From Actinomycetes bacterium (GTDB lineage: Bacteria; Bacillota; Sulfobacillia; Sulfobacillales; JAIMBI01): DNA of 64,000 nucleotides. Below the pieces are notes generated by a model. It did not search any database. It was given only the letters and a program-made list of their open reading frames with translations, and had not been told where the DNA came from. How positions within the stretch are numbered: position 1 is the stretch's first letter; each line of letters starts with the position of its first letter. The translations under genes were made by a program, and so were the position numbers. The stretch spans positions 1 through 64,000 of the forward strand of contig JAIMBI010000017.1 in NCBI GenBank assembly GCA_023565505.1, read 5' to 3'. Below are positions 52,035 to 61,033 of this stretch, piece by piece.

Positions 52035-52670
52035 GACCGGGACGCCGGGCGCCGCCAGCGCGTCGGCACCGTAGCGGCCGGTCGCGACCAGAACCGCGCC
52101 GAGACCGGCCGCCCGGGCCCCCTCCCGGTCCCGCGGCGTGTCCCCCACGGCCACCGCCGCCGTCCACGGCCGGGGGACGTGCCGGCGGGCGGCGCGGAGG
52201 GCGTCGCGCAGCACCGGCGCGCGGTCCCGGTGGGCGTCGCCGAATCCGCCCGTGGCGAACCAGCGCGCCAGGCCGGCGCTGCGGAGCTTGAGCCACGCGC
52301 CCAGGGCCAGGTTACCGGTCCCCAGCACGTGGATGAAGCGGCCGTCCCGGGCGAGGGTCGCGAGGGCTTCCGCCGCTCCCTGCAGGGCCACGGCCGGGGT
52401 GCGGGCCAGGGCGGCGGCCAACTCGTGCCCGTAGCGGTCGCGCACGGCGGTCCAGGGGACGTCCGGGCGGCCCGCCCGGGCCAGGGCTTCCTCGATGAGC
52501 GCCCGGTCGGTCCGCCCGGCAAAGTCCATGCCCGCCAACGGGTCCGCCTCGGTCCGGCCGCACACCGCCCGAACGGCCGCGTCCAGGGCGCGGTGGCCGG
52601 CGCCGCGGGCGTCGAGCAGGGTGCCGTCGACGTCCCACACGACGAGCACTCCCGGCCCCCGCGGCGTCAT
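51939..52670 (-). CDS. HAD-superfamily hydrolase, phosphoglycolate phosphatase-like
   Basis: A 243-residue HAD phosphatase with cap domain. Motif I is VVWDVDGTLLDARG, motif II the threonine/glycine in HVLGTGNLALGAWLKL, and motifs III-IV are in AAVAVGDTPRDREGARAAG. Compatible with phosphoglycolate phosphatase or a beta-phosphoglucomutase-like enzyme. The ATG at 52670 overlaps the stop of the upstream metallo-hydrolase gene as ATGA. The 3' end overlaps the AcoX-like gene on the other strand by 96 bases. Confidence 0.87.
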   Translation of the reverse strand: MTPRGPGVLVVWDVDGTLLDARGAGHRALDAAVRAVCGRTEADPLAGMDFAGRTDRALIEEALARAGRPDVPWTAVRDRYGHELAAALARTPAVALQGAAEALATLARDGRFIHVLGTGNLALGAWLKLRSAGLARWFATGGFGDAHRDRAPVLRDALRAARRHVPRPWTAAVAVGDTPRDREGARAAGLGAVLVATGRYGADALAAPGVPVLPSLGDPRRLADAIWEAAALRDEGGQSGPRI

Positions 52671-53413
52671 TCGGTCGTCAAGGCGAACCGCGTGCGGTCG
52701 TCGAGCCGCGTGCCGAGCCAGGCGAAGACGGCCGCCCGGCGCACGTCCACGTAGACCGGCTCGGTGCCGTCGAGGCGCATGGGGACGTCGTGGCCGGGCA
52801 CGACGACGTTGCCGGGCCGACGGGTCCACAGCCGCCACATGGTGGCGAGCGACGTCTGGCTGGCGCCCCGGTCCAGCGTCATGTCGACGTCATGGCTGAC
52901 GAGTTCGGCCCGGTTCTTGGCCGCGTCGCCGGTGAACACCCAGTCGTGCTCCGTGCCTTCGGCGACGTAGCAGAGATGGCCCGGCGTGTGGCCGGGGACG
53001 TCGTACGCCGTGACCCCCGGCACCACCGTCTCGCCGTCCCGGACCGTCCGCAACCGGGGATGGCGGGCGAGCTCGCGGACGTACAGCTCCGGCACGTGCC
53101 AGCCCCCGGGCGGCTCGGCGACGGCCCAGGTCAGCTCCCGCTCCCCGATGACGATCTCCGCCTCGGGGAAGAGCGTCCAGTTGACGGCGTGATCCCAGTG
53201 GGCGTGGGTCAGGAGCACGTGCGTGACCTCCGCCGGGGCCACGCCGTGTTCTTGGAGGCGTTGGAGCAGGTAGGGCCGCACGTTGAAGGACCCCACATCC
53301 ACCAGAAGCCGGTACGGACCGCCTCGCACCAGGGCGATGGTGCTCCACCCGAGTCCGCCGTGGTACAGCGTGCGGCCGGGGTAACCCTGGACCAGGACAT
53401 CGACGGTGAACAT
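52667..53413 (-). CDS. Metallo-beta-lactamase-fold hydrolase (lactonase/glyoxalase-like)
   Basis: A 248-residue MBL-fold enzyme with the zinc motif LLTHAHWDHAVNW (H70, H72, D74, H75), a third histidine in DVPGHTPGHLCYV, and the bridging aspartate in VFTGDAAKNRAELV. The pattern resembles N-acyl-homoserine lactonases and related lactone hydrolases, but the fold is too versatile to fix a substrate. The ATG at 53413 has AAGGAG eight bases upstream; a GTG three codons earlier is less favoured. Coupled to the HAD gene. Confidence 0.87.
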   Translation of the reverse strand: MFTVDVLVQGYPGRTLYHGGLGWSTIALVRGGPYRLLVDVGSFNVRPYLLQRLQEHGVAPAEVTHVLLTHAHWDHAVNWTLFPEAEIVIGERELTWAVAEPPGGWHVPELYVRELARHPRLRTVRDGETVVPGVTAYDVPGHTPGHLCYVAEGTEHDWVFTGDAAKNRAELVSHDVDMTLDRGASQTSLATMWRLWTRRPGNVVVPGHDVPMRLDGTEPVYVDVRRAAVFAWLGTRLDDRTRFALTTE

Positions 53414-53586
53414 GCTTCCCACTCCTTCTCGGGCCGGCCCGGGGGCCGACGCGGCGCTTGGGGTGTCCCGCCCCCATTAAACCGCAAACCGTGTCCGTCG
53501 CGGCGGTTCTTGCGGCGGGCGGCCGCGCTTACGTATGAAGGAGTCCCTGGGGGACACGGGAGGCGAGCCATGGGGAGGATCGCGGG

Positions 53587-54090
53587 ATGCAGCGGCCGCC
53601 GGTGAGTCCGGACCTGGCGGCGGCGGTGGGACAACTGGCGCAGTTGCGCCGGGAGATCCGGCGCCTCGAGGTGGAGGAGGAGGCGCTTAGGGGGATGGTG
53701 CTGCAGGCCGTAGCCGACTGGCCCGCGGCGTGGTTCCCGGTCCGGGTCGGCGGCCACGAGCTGCGGCGCCACGAGCGGGTCGGGCGGCTCGACGAGTCCG
53801 CGGCCCGGCGCACTTTGGCCGAGGCCGGCTTGCTGGAGGCGGTGCCGCTCGAGCCGGTGGTGCGGGACCCGGCCGCCATGGGGCGCCTGTTCGAGCAGGT
53901 GGCGGCCCTGGAGGCGGCGGGCGGCCTTAGGGGGATCCGGGCGACGCTCGAGGCGGCGGTGGAGTGGGTGCGCCGGCCGACCGTGGAGGTGGTGCGCACC
54001 CTGTGGGACACCGGGCGCCTGGACGACGACCGCTACCGCGCCTGCTTCCGGGACGGGCGGCCGGTCATCGTGGTGCTGGTGGTCCGCTGA
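53587..54090 (+). CDS. Hypothetical protein with N-terminal coiled coil
   Basis: A 167-residue protein I do not recognise. Residues about 8-45 form a coiled coil (LAQLRREIRRLEVEEEALRG), followed by an alpha/beta region ending in a hydrophobic strand (PVIVVLVV). The ATG at 53587 has GGGGAGG eight bases upstream, and codon-position G+C is like that of neighbours, so it is probably real. The 3' end overlaps the convergent glycosidase gene by 26 bases. Coiled-coil openings of this sort occur in small phage-type or DNA-associated proteins, but nothing else supports that. Confidence 0.65.
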   Translation: MQRPPVSPDLAAAVGQLAQLRREIRRLEVEEEALRGMVLQAVADWPAAWFPVRVGGHELRRHERVGRLDESAARRTLAEAGLLEAVPLEPVVRDPAAMGRLFEQVAALEAAGGLRGIRATLEAAVEWVRRPTVEVVRTLWDTGRLDDDRYRACFRDGRPVIVVLVVR

Positions 54091-55267
54091 CAGAGGGCGG
54101 TCCCGCCCGGGCATAACGGCTGAATAGCCGGGCGCTCGGGCGCTCCCGGCGCTCGAGGGTGACGGGATCGACGGCGTAGAGCCCGAAATGGGGGACGTAC
54201 CCCTCCGCCCACTCGTAATTGTCGAAGGCCGACCAGTAGAAGTACCCCCGGATGTCGACCCCCTCCGCCCGGGCCCGCGCCAAGGCCTCGAGATGGGCGA
54301 CCAGGAAGGCTTGCCGCTCCTCGTCGCGGTCGGTGGCGATGCCGTTCTCCGTGACCAGCACTGGTCGGCCGTGCCGGCCGACGGCCTTGAGCACGTCGTA
54401 GAAACCTTCCGGATCGACGACCCACCCCATCTGGGTCCGGGGGCGCGTATCGTCGACCGCGGGAAGGGGGTCGAAGGGGCGGTGCCAGTCGGCCCAGTGG
54501 CAGGTGTAGTAGTTGACGCCGATGTAGTCCTGCTCGGGACCGCAGCGGGCGATGGTCCAACGGTTGAAGAGGGCGTCGGCGAAGGCGGCCGCGAGGCGGT
54601 CGCCGAGGCCGGGGGTGCGGGGCCGGAAGCGGATCACGTGGTGCGCGAGCCCCACCCAAGCGTCGGGCCGGGTCGCCTTGATGGTCCGGTAGGCGGCCCG
54701 GTGGGCCCGCACCAGCCTCGCGAGCACCTGCCAGGTCCGGCGGAGCGACCGTTCGCCGGGCGGCCAGACGCCTCGCAGATACCCCATCACGGCTAGGACC
54801 GAGGGCTCGTTCACCGTGCACCAGAGGCGGACGGGACCCAGACGGCGCACCGCCTCGCCGGTGAAGCGGACGAAACGGCCGACGGCGTCCGGGGCGAGCC
54901 AGCCCCCGGCGTCGGCGAGCCAGGCGGGCAGGGTGAAGTGGGACAACGTGACCAGCGGTTCGATCCCCCGCCGGCGGCACCCCTCGACCACCGCGCGGTA
55001 GTGGTCCCAGGCCTCCGGGTCGTCGACCCCGGGGCGCGGCTCGAGGCGGCTCCACTCCAGCGAGAAGCGGTAGGCGTTGAGTCCCAACGCGGCGAAGCGA
55101 TCGAGGTCCTCCGCGAAGCGGTTCCAGTGGTCGCAGGCCCGACCCGCCTCCGGTACACGCCCGGCTCGGGCCCACCGGGTCCAGTCGTTTTGGTCCGTCC
55201 CGCCGTCGACCTGGTGGGCAGAGGTGGCGACGCCCCACCAGAAGGCGGGGGCGGGCGGGGCGCTCAC
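54065..55267 (-). CDS. Glycoside hydrolase family 1 (beta-glucosidase/beta-glycosidase)
   Basis: A 400-residue GH1 enzyme, slightly short for the family (about 440-470). The N-terminal WWGVATSAHQVDGG is classic. The acid/base is E154 in WCTVNEPSVLAVMGY and the nucleophile is E307 in PVLVTENGIATD. YFYWSAFDNYEWAEGY provides aglycone and sugar contacts. No signal peptide, so it hydrolyses imported glycosides. The GTG at 55267 overlaps the lipid kinase stop (GTGA), so the two are coupled. Confidence 0.92.
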   Translation of the reverse strand: MSAPPAPAFWWGVATSAHQVDGGTDQNDWTRWARAGRVPEAGRACDHWNRFAEDLDRFAALGLNAYRFSLEWSRLEPRPGVDDPEAWDHYRAVVEGCRRRGIEPLVTLSHFTLPAWLADAGGWLAPDAVGRFVRFTGEAVRRLGPVRLWCTVNEPSVLAVMGYLRGVWPPGERSLRRTWQVLARLVRAHRAAYRTIKATRPDAWVGLAHHVIRFRPRTPGLGDRLAAAFADALFNRWTIARCGPEQDYIGVNYYTCHWADWHRPFDPLPAVDDTRPRTQMGWVVDPEGFYDVLKAVGRHGRPVLVTENGIATDRDEERQAFLVAHLEALARARAEGVDIRGYFYWSAFDNYEWAEGYVPHFGLYAVDPVTLERRERPSARLFSRYARAGPPSVSGPPAPR

Positions 55268-56151
55268 GGCACGCCGGCCGGCGGCAGCTGGAGCGTCAAC
55301 GCGAGCGGATGGATCCGGATGCGGACCGGCAGGTGCCCCACCAGCTCGCCGTCGGCGTGCACGTAGAGGGCCGGCGGTCCGTCCACCACCAGTTCCCGGA
55401 CGGCGTGCGTCTCCGTGATGCGGTGCTCCACGTGCCGGCCGCTGTAGGCCCGCGCCAGGATGGGCAGGATACCGAGGGGGGAGACCGCTCCCACCCAGAC
55501 CACCTCGAGCCGCCCGTCGGCGGGGTCCGCGCCGGGGCAGATGCGGATGCCGCCGGCGTAGCGGGCGGTGTTGCCCGCGGCGATCATCAGCGTGTCGCGC
55601 GTCCGGGTGACGCCGTCGAGCGTCACCGTGAGCGGCTGGCAGCGGTAGCGGAAGAGCTGGCGCAGGATCCCGCCGAGGTACAGCCACAGGCCCGACCCGC
55701 CGTGGGGCCGCGCGTTGATGTCCCCCGCTACCTCGGCGTCGAAACCGGCCCCGACGACCGTCAGGAAGTACTGGTCGTTGACCTGGCCGAGGTCGATGGC
55801 CCGGGGCTGGCCCGACAGGGCCACTTCAAGGGCCAGGGCGGGGTCCGCCGGGACGCCGATCCCCGCCGGGAAGTCGTTGCCGGATCCCGCCGGGATCACG
55901 GCCATGGCGGCGGCCGCGTGCGGCCCCAGGCCGTTGACGACTTCGTGGTGGGTCCCGTCGCCGCCGACCGAGATGACCACCATGCCGGGGACGTCGGCGA
56001 CGGCGCGGGCCAGTTCGGTGGCGTGGCCGCGGTCGCGGGTGGCCGTCACCTCGAGGTCCGGGACCCGGGCCAGGGCGGCGGCCAGCCCGTCGACGATCTT
56101 CTGCGCCCGGCGGCCGCCGGCGATCGGGTTGTAGATGAGCCGGTACGGCAT
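55264..56151 (-). CDS. Diacylglycerol/lipid kinase family protein (YegS/DgkB-like)
   Basis: A 295-residue lipid kinase with the DAGK catalytic domain: YNPIAGGRRAQKIVDGL at the N-terminus, VISVGGDGTHHEVVNGL, and AVIPAGSGNDFPAGIG, the nucleotide-binding triad of the family. Likely phosphorylates diacylglycerol or a related lipid for phospholipid recycling. It starts directly after the endonuclease IV stop codon and overlaps the glycosidase gene, forming a three-gene unit. Confidence 0.92.
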   Translation of the reverse strand: MPYRLIYNPIAGGRRAQKIVDGLAAALARVPDLEVTATRDRGHATELARAVADVPGMVVISVGGDGTHHEVVNGLGPHAAAAMAVIPAGSGNDFPAGIGVPADPALALEVALSGQPRAIDLGQVNDQYFLTVVGAGFDAEVAGDINARPHGGSGLWLYLGGILRQLFRYRCQPLTVTLDGVTRTRDTLMIAAGNTARYAGGIRICPGADPADGRLEVVWVGAVSPLGILPILARAYSGRHVEHRITETHAVRELVVDGPPALYVHADGELVGHLPVRIRIHPLALTLQLPPAGVP

Positions 56152-56982
56152 CTAGCTCGCCGCCAACTCGCGCGCCCGCGCGATCTCGTCCGCGTATTGG
56201 GCCTCGTCCGCCACCGGCGTCTCCAGAAAGAACGGGATGTCCTGCCAGGCCGGCTCCCGGAGGAGGCGCGCCATGCCCGCCGGCCCGATGTGCCCCTGGC
56301 CGATGAGCTCGTGCCGGTCGACCCGCTGGCCGAAGGCCACCTTGGAGTCGTTGAGGTGGATCGCCCCCAGGCGGGCCAAGAAGGCGGCGTCGACGAACGG
56401 GGCGAAGGTCTCGGGTCGGGCGGGGTCGAGCACGCCGGCGGCGAAGGCGTGCTGGGTGTCGAGGCAGACGCCGAGGCGGTCGGCGCCGACCCCGTCCACG
56501 AGTTCCAGCAGGTCGGCCGCGGTGGTGCCGAGTTCTGTCCCCTGGCCGGCGGTGTTTTCGAGCAGCAGCCGCACCCCGCTGTCGTCCCGGTCCAGGATCT
56601 CGGCCAGGCTGGCCTTCATCCAGGCCATCCCCTGCTCCCGGCCCGCGCCCTTGTGCTTGCCGCAGTGCACCACCACCGCGTAGGACCCGCGGGCCGCGGC
56701 CACCGCCAGATCCCAGAGCACGGCCTCCACCGAGGCCCGCCGCATGTCCTCCTCGGGGGCGGAGAGGTTGACCAGGTAGGGGGCGTGGCCGATGCTCACC
56801 AGCCCGAGCGCCTCCTGACGCTCCCGGCCCCGCCGGGCGTCCTCGCGGTCCAGCTTGCGGCTGAACCGGAGCATCCGCGGGCTTTTCGTGAAGTACTGGA
56901 AGCACTGGGCCCCCAGGGTGTGGGCCCGGACCACGGCGGCCTCGAAACCCTGGCTGACACTGATATGGCAGCCGACGCGCAC
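56152..56982 (-). CDS. nfo: Endonuclease IV (AP endonuclease)
   Basis: A 276-residue zinc-dependent apurinic/apyrimidinic endonuclease for base-excision repair. Expected zinc-ligand motifs are present: VGCHISVSQGFEAAV, IGHAPYLVNLSAPEED, VVHCGKHKGAG, LLENTAGQGTE, LGVCLDTQHAFAAG, HLNDSKVAFGQRVDRHE, and the final FLETP. The GTG start at 56982 follows GGGAGG. The first gene of a unit with the lipid kinase and glycosidase, a mixed content with no obvious shared role. Confidence 0.95.
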   Translation of the reverse strand: MRVGCHISVSQGFEAAVVRAHTLGAQCFQYFTKSPRMLRFSRKLDREDARRGRERQEALGLVSIGHAPYLVNLSAPEEDMRRASVEAVLWDLAVAAARGSYAVVVHCGKHKGAGREQGMAWMKASLAEILDRDDSGVRLLLENTAGQGTELGTTAADLLELVDGVGADRLGVCLDTQHAFAAGVLDPARPETFAPFVDAAFLARLGAIHLNDSKVAFGQRVDRHELIGQGHIGPAGMARLLREPAWQDIPFFLETPVADEAQYADEIARARELAAS

Positions 56983-57367
56983 GACCGGCCTCCCTGCTCG
57001 ATTTTCGGGCGATATCACGCCCATGATCGACGTTGTCCCGGCGCCCGTCAAGGGACCACCGGGCACCGGGTCGGCGGGCCGTCGGGGGCGGATGAGCGGG
57101 GTCCGCGGCAGCCGGCCCGGTGCGGGTTCGGGCGGCGCCGCGGGGGGAGGGCCGGGCGTCCGCCGCGGATCCGCCCCCGGACGACGGCCGCGGCGCGCGC
57201 GGCTCGGCGGGCACGCGGTCCGACGGGCATCCCGGGATCTCCCGGGGGCCTGCCCTTGCGCGACCGGCGCCCCTGGTTCACCATGAAGACCGGCAGGATC
57301 GCGAATTTCACGAAGACCCAGGCGGCGACGGCGAAGGCTGTCGCCCGGGCGGGAGGGGAGACGAGCG
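56983..57367. other. 385-base intergenic region between divergent genes
   Basis: Leader region for endonuclease IV (left) and the PaaK-like gene (right). It includes a short hairpin GGGCG-ATATCA-CGCCC near 57008. A possible membrane-segment ORF on the minus strand at about 57.25-57.33 kb lacks a start with a binding site and was not annotated. Otherwise I see nothing in it. Confidence 0.4.
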
Positions 57368-58423
57368 ATGGCGGAGGCGGTCGAGCGGGAGATCGCGCAC
57401 GGGTCCGGGGAGGCGGCCGCACCACGGATCGGGAAGCCTGTCGGGACGGCGCCGGAGCCATTCGGGCAGCCCGCGCCGGGTCCGGGGCAGTGGGTGCGCA
57501 CGCGCGGGACGGTCCGCCCGCACTACGTGTTCTGGAGTCGCGACGCCGTGGCCGAGGGCGCGGTGTGGGCGGGACGGGCCCTCGCCCAGGCGGGGGTGGG
57601 GTCCGCGGACCGGGTCGCGCTCGGCCTGGCCAACGGCCAGCAGGCGCGCCTGTTCGCCGAGGGCGCGACGGCGCTGGGTGCCGAGGTGGCGTGGGCCGAT
57701 CCGGACGGGGCCGTCGCCGCGGCGGCGACGGTCTGGCTCACCGACCCCTTCACGGCGCTGGTCTGGCCGGCGTCGGCCAACGTCCGGCTGATCCTCCTCA
57801 CCGAAGGACCGGCCGCGGGCCCCGCGCTGCGGGCGAAGATCACGGGGCGGTTCGCCCAGCCGGTGGCGGTCCGCGAACTGTACACCGTGGGCGAGATGCC
57901 CGGACCGCTGGCGCTGGAATGTCCCCGCGGCGTCTTGCACCTGCGCGGCGAAGAGGGGGCGGCGCACCTGGTCGACCCGGTCACGGGCGAGCCGGCCGAG
58001 CCGGGTCGGGTGGCCGTGCCGGTGGTCGCGGGTGCCTTCGGCCCCCTGTCCACCGACGACGCCGTGGCAGCGACGGCCTGCGACTGCGGGCTCAGCGGGC
58101 GGGCCTTCGCGCGGGTGCTGGGTCGGATGCCGGTGCCCCACGTGGAGGGCCGGCCGGTCTACCTGGCGGACCTGGTCGAGGCGCTGTTCCGCACACCGGG
58201 GTTCGCCGGCCGGGCGTCCGCCCGCATCGCCTACGACCGGGGCCGGGGCGTGGACTATCTGGCCCTCGCGGTCGCCGTGGAGGCGGGCGCGTCGCCGGAA
58301 CGGGTCGCGGCGGCCGTGGACTACAGCGTCGCGGGCCGGCTCCGCCTCACCCCGCGGGTGGAGGTCCGCCCGGCGGCCGGACCGCCGGGGGTCACCCTGC
58401 GGGACGAACGGGCCGGCTCCTAG
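57368..58423 (+). CDS. PaaK-like acyl-CoA ligase homolog lacking the nucleotide motif
   Basis: A 351-residue protein aligning by pattern with phenylacetate-CoA ligase (PaaK), which normally has about 430 residues. The helix AVWAGRALAQAGVGSADRVAL corresponds to the region after the P-loop. Later segments (ELYTVGEMPGPLALECPRG, VDPVTGEPAEPGRVAVPV, and TACDCGLSGRAFARVLGR) match the second half of PaaK. Where PaaK has SSGTTGKP, this protein has TRGTVRP; the RTGD-type motif is replaced by STDD. A catalytically altered or dead paralog is likely. The ATG at 57368 follows GGGAGGGGAG. Confidence 0.7.
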   Translation: MAEAVEREIAHGSGEAAAPRIGKPVGTAPEPFGQPAPGPGQWVRTRGTVRPHYVFWSRDAVAEGAVWAGRALAQAGVGSADRVALGLANGQQARLFAEGATALGAEVAWADPDGAVAAAATVWLTDPFTALVWPASANVRLILLTEGPAAGPALRAKITGRFAQPVAVRELYTVGEMPGPLALECPRGVLHLRGEEGAAHLVDPVTGEPAEPGRVAVPVVAGAFGPLSTDDAVAATACDCGLSGRAFARVLGRMPVPHVEGRPVYLADLVEALFRTPGFAGRASARIAYDRGRGVDYLALAVAVEAGASPERVAAAVDYSVAGRLRLTPRVEVRPAAGPPGVTLRDERAGS

Positions 58424-58438
58424 GGGGCCGGACGAGAC

Positions 58439-58465
58439 GAGGGGGAGGCCCGGCGCCTCCCCCTC
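58439..58465. terminator. Bidirectional terminator between convergent genes
   Basis: A perfect 11-base-pair stem, GAGGGGGAGGC with GCCTCCCCCTC, around a five-base loop lies between the PaaK-like stop (58423) and the MFS stop (58481). It is symmetric and suits both strands, though no T run follows. Confidence 0.65.
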
Positions 58466-58480
58466 CCGCGTCGGCGCCCT

Positions 58481-59884
58481 TCAACTCCGGACGCCGTGGA
58501 CCGCGGCCGGCCGGCCGCGCCGCTCCAGCCGCTCCTGCACCGCCTCGAGCGTCAGCCCGCGCGTCTCCGTGCCCCACAGCCCCAGGATGGCCAGCGACGC
58601 GAAGGCCGTGGCCCCGATGATGTCGAAGGCCACCGGGATGCCCCAGCGGTGCCACGCGAGCGGCATGAAGGCCGCGCCCACGATGCCCCCGAGCGTCCGG
58701 GCGACCGATTCCACGGCGGCCGCGCCGGTCACCCGCGCGCCGGTGGGGAAGAGCTCCGCGTAGTACATCTTGAGCCCCGGGAAGGCGCCGGTCCCGAAGA
58801 AGGACATCAGCATGGCGTCGGCCAGGAGCCACAGCGGCTGATGCAGCCACCCGAAGAGCAGGGCGGTGACCGCCGCGAAGCCCATGAACCCCACGAACAC
58901 CGGCTTCCGTCCGACCGTCTCCGACAGGTGTCCGTTGAGCAGCTTGCCGGGGATGGCCGCCGCCGTCACCAGGGCCGCGAAGGCGAGCGACTTCGGGAGC
59001 GACAGGCCTTCGGCGGCGAAGATGGTGGGCGTGTAGGTCATGACCACGTAGAACATGAAGAACGTGCCGGTGGCCGCGGCGGCGCCCAGGACGACCCGGC
59101 CGGCGAGCCGCGACCAGGGGACGGCCGGGGCGGCCGCCACCGGCGGCAGGTCGGCCTCGCTGGGCTCCGGGAGCGTCACGTAGCGGGCCGTGTGCGCCTC
59201 GAGCCGGGCGACCACGGCCTCGGCCTCGGTGGCGCGGCCGTGCTCCAAAAGCCACCGGGGCGACTCGGGCAGGTGTTTCCGGACGAAGAACGCGTAGACG
59301 ATGGGCGCGCCGGCCACCACCAGGAAGACCCGCCAGGCCAGAGCTGCGGGCAGGGCCGGGACGATGACCAGCCCCAGGAGCGGCGCCACGAAATAGCCCA
59401 CCGAGAGCATCGCGTCGAGGAAGCCGCTGAGCCAGGTGCGCCGATTCTTCCGCACGAACTCGGCGACGATGGCGTAGGGCAGCGGGAAGACCGCGCCCAT
59501 GCCGAGGCCGGCGAGAAACCGGAGGACCAGGAGGGCTCCGTAGCCCGGGGCGAACCCGGAGAGCAGGGTCAGGGTCCCGAAGGCGGTCATGCCCCACACC
59601 AGGACGTTGACCCGCCCGTAGCGGTCGGCCAGCCGGCCGGCGGGGATGAGGCCCACCACGATGCCGATGGTCGACGCGGTGGCGAGCAGCCCCACTTGGC
59701 CGGGCGTCAGGTGCCAGAGCCGCGTCAGCACCGGCAGCACCACACTGATGGCGCCGATGTCGAGCGACTCGACGAACCAGGCCCCGCCTGCCACGCATAC
59801 CAGAAGCCACAGCGCCGGCGTCATCGGCAGGCGCTCGAGCCGGGCGATGAGACGGCGCGCCGCGCCCGCATCCAACTCCGTCAT
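58481..59884 (-). CDS. MFS transporter, AAHS/sugar-porter type
   Basis: A 467-residue, 12-helix transporter with two motif A copies (GRLADRYGRVNVLVWG and GHLSETVGRKPVFVGF), the loop motif LPESPRWLLEHGRATEAE, and YYAELFPTGARVTGAA. It resembles aromatic-acid or sialate-type H+ symporters. The ATG at 59884 has GAGGAGG seven bases upstream. It is divergent from the dehydrogenase/CoA-transferase pair, which suggests a shared pathway for an organic acid. Confidence 0.88.
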   Translation of the reverse strand: MTELDAGAARRLIARLERLPMTPALWLLVCVAGGAWFVESLDIGAISVVLPVLTRLWHLTPGQVGLLATASTIGIVVGLIPAGRLADRYGRVNVLVWGMTAFGTLTLLSGFAPGYGALLVLRFLAGLGMGAVFPLPYAIVAEFVRKNRRTWLSGFLDAMLSVGYFVAPLLGLVIVPALPAALAWRVFLVVAGAPIVYAFFVRKHLPESPRWLLEHGRATEAEAVVARLEAHTARYVTLPEPSEADLPPVAAAPAVPWSRLAGRVVLGAAAATGTFFMFYVVMTYTPTIFAAEGLSLPKSLAFAALVTAAAIPGKLLNGHLSETVGRKPVFVGFMGFAAVTALLFGWLHQPLWLLADAMLMSFFGTGAFPGLKMYYAELFPTGARVTGAAAVESVARTLGGIVGAAFMPLAWHRWGIPVAFDIIGATAFASLAILGLWGTETRGLTLEAVQERLERRGRPAAVHGVRS

Positions 59885-60117
59885 ACGGCACCTCCTCACA
59901 ATCCCGCGGTCGGGCCCTCCGTGCGGGGGTCTACCTACCGGGACCAGGATACCGTCCCGCCGCGCCGGGCTTCTCAAGAAAACCCAAAGATTGACTGAGG
60001 GTCTCCTGAAGAGATCCCGCCCGCGCGGAAGGCCCGCGGGTGACGGGGGATCTGCTAAGGTGGACGGGGAGAGACGGCCGGGTGGAGCGGAACCCGGGGA
60101 CAAGGGGGAGAGAGCGG

Positions 60118-61020
60118 ATGGCGAACGAGCGCATCGGATTCATCGGCCTCGGGGTGATGGGCCGGCCGATGGCCGAAAATCTGTTGAAGCACGGCTTTTC
60201 CCTGACGGTGCACAACCGCAGCCAGGCGCCGGTCGAGGCCCTCGTGGCTCAGGGCGCCGCGCGGGCGTCGAGCCCCGAGGAGGTCGCCCGGGCCAGCGAC
60301 GTGGTCATCACCATGCTGCCGGACACGCCCGACGTCGAGGCCGTCTACTTCGGCCCGCAGGGCATCATGAACGGCGTGCGGGCCGGGATGCTGCTCATCG
60401 ACATGAGCACGGTCAGCCCGGCCATCGCTCAGCGCATCGACCGGGCGGCCCGGGCGGCGGGGGCCCAGAGTCTCGACGCCCCGGTGTCCGGCGGCGACGT
60501 GGGGGCGCGGGCCGGCACCCTCTCCATCATGGTGGGCGGCGACGCGGCCGCCTTCGAACGGGCCCGTCCCATCTTCGAGGCCATGGGCAAGAACATCGTG
60601 CACATCGGCGACGCCGGGGCGGGCCAGATCACCAAGGCGTGCAACCAGGTGGTGGTGGCGCTCACCATCGAGGCGGTCGGGGAGGCGCTCGTCCTGGCGG
60701 CCAAGGCGGGGGTGGACCCCGCCAAGGTCCGCCAGGCGCTCCTGGGCGGCTTCGCCCAGAGCCGGGTGCTCGAACTCCACGGCCAGCGGGCGCTCGAAGG
60801 CCGTTTCGATCCCGGCTTCCGTCTGCGGCTGCACCGCAAGGACCTCCACATCGCGTTGGAGACGGGGGAGGCCCTCGGCGTGCCGCTGCCGGTGACCCGC
60901 CTGGTGCACGACACGATCCGGGAGATGGTCGAGGCCGGCCGCGGAGAGCAGGACCACTCGGCCCTGATGGCCTACCTGGCGGAACGGGCCCAGACCCGGC
61001 TGGCGCCCGCGGCGGACTAG
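60118..61020 (+). CDS. 3-hydroxyisobutyrate dehydrogenase / tartronate semialdehyde reductase family
   Basis: A 300-residue NAD(P)-dependent beta-hydroxyacid dehydrogenase. Rossmann motif IGFIGLGVMGRPMAENLLKHG, substrate-binding DAPVSGGDVGARAGTLSIM, catalytic lysine in GAGQITKACNQVVVA, and the C-terminal KDLHIALETG. It could be tartronate semialdehyde reductase (GarR/GlxR), matching the glycerate kinase at 44.9 kb, or 3-hydroxyisobutyrate dehydrogenase. The ATG at 60118 has AGGGGGAG upstream. Thirteen bases separate it from the CoA-transferase gene. Confidence 0.9.
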   Translation: MANERIGFIGLGVMGRPMAENLLKHGFSLTVHNRSQAPVEALVAQGAARASSPEEVARASDVVITMLPDTPDVEAVYFGPQGIMNGVRAGMLLIDMSTVSPAIAQRIDRAARAAGAQSLDAPVSGGDVGARAGTLSIMVGGDAAAFERARPIFEAMGKNIVHIGDAGAGQITKACNQVVVALTIEAVGEALVLAAKAGVDPAKVRQALLGGFAQSRVLELHGQRALEGRFDPGFRLRLHRKDLHIALETGEALGVPLPVTRLVHDTIREMVEAGRGEQDHSALMAYLAERAQTRLAPAAD

Positions 61021-61033
61021 GCGACGGACGGGG

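Noticed and set aside
54065-55687. Extended N-terminus of the GH1 glycosidase frame upstream of 55267
   Set aside because: The extension is antisense-like sequence within the lipid kinase gene; the GTG at 55267 gives the normal GH1 N-terminus.
57230-57461. Minus-strand ORF with a hydrophobic segment (AVAAWVFVKFAILPVFMV)
   Set aside because: No start codon with a binding site, it overlaps the 5' end of the PaaK-like gene, and flanking residues are low complexity. Left unannotated but could be a small membrane protein.
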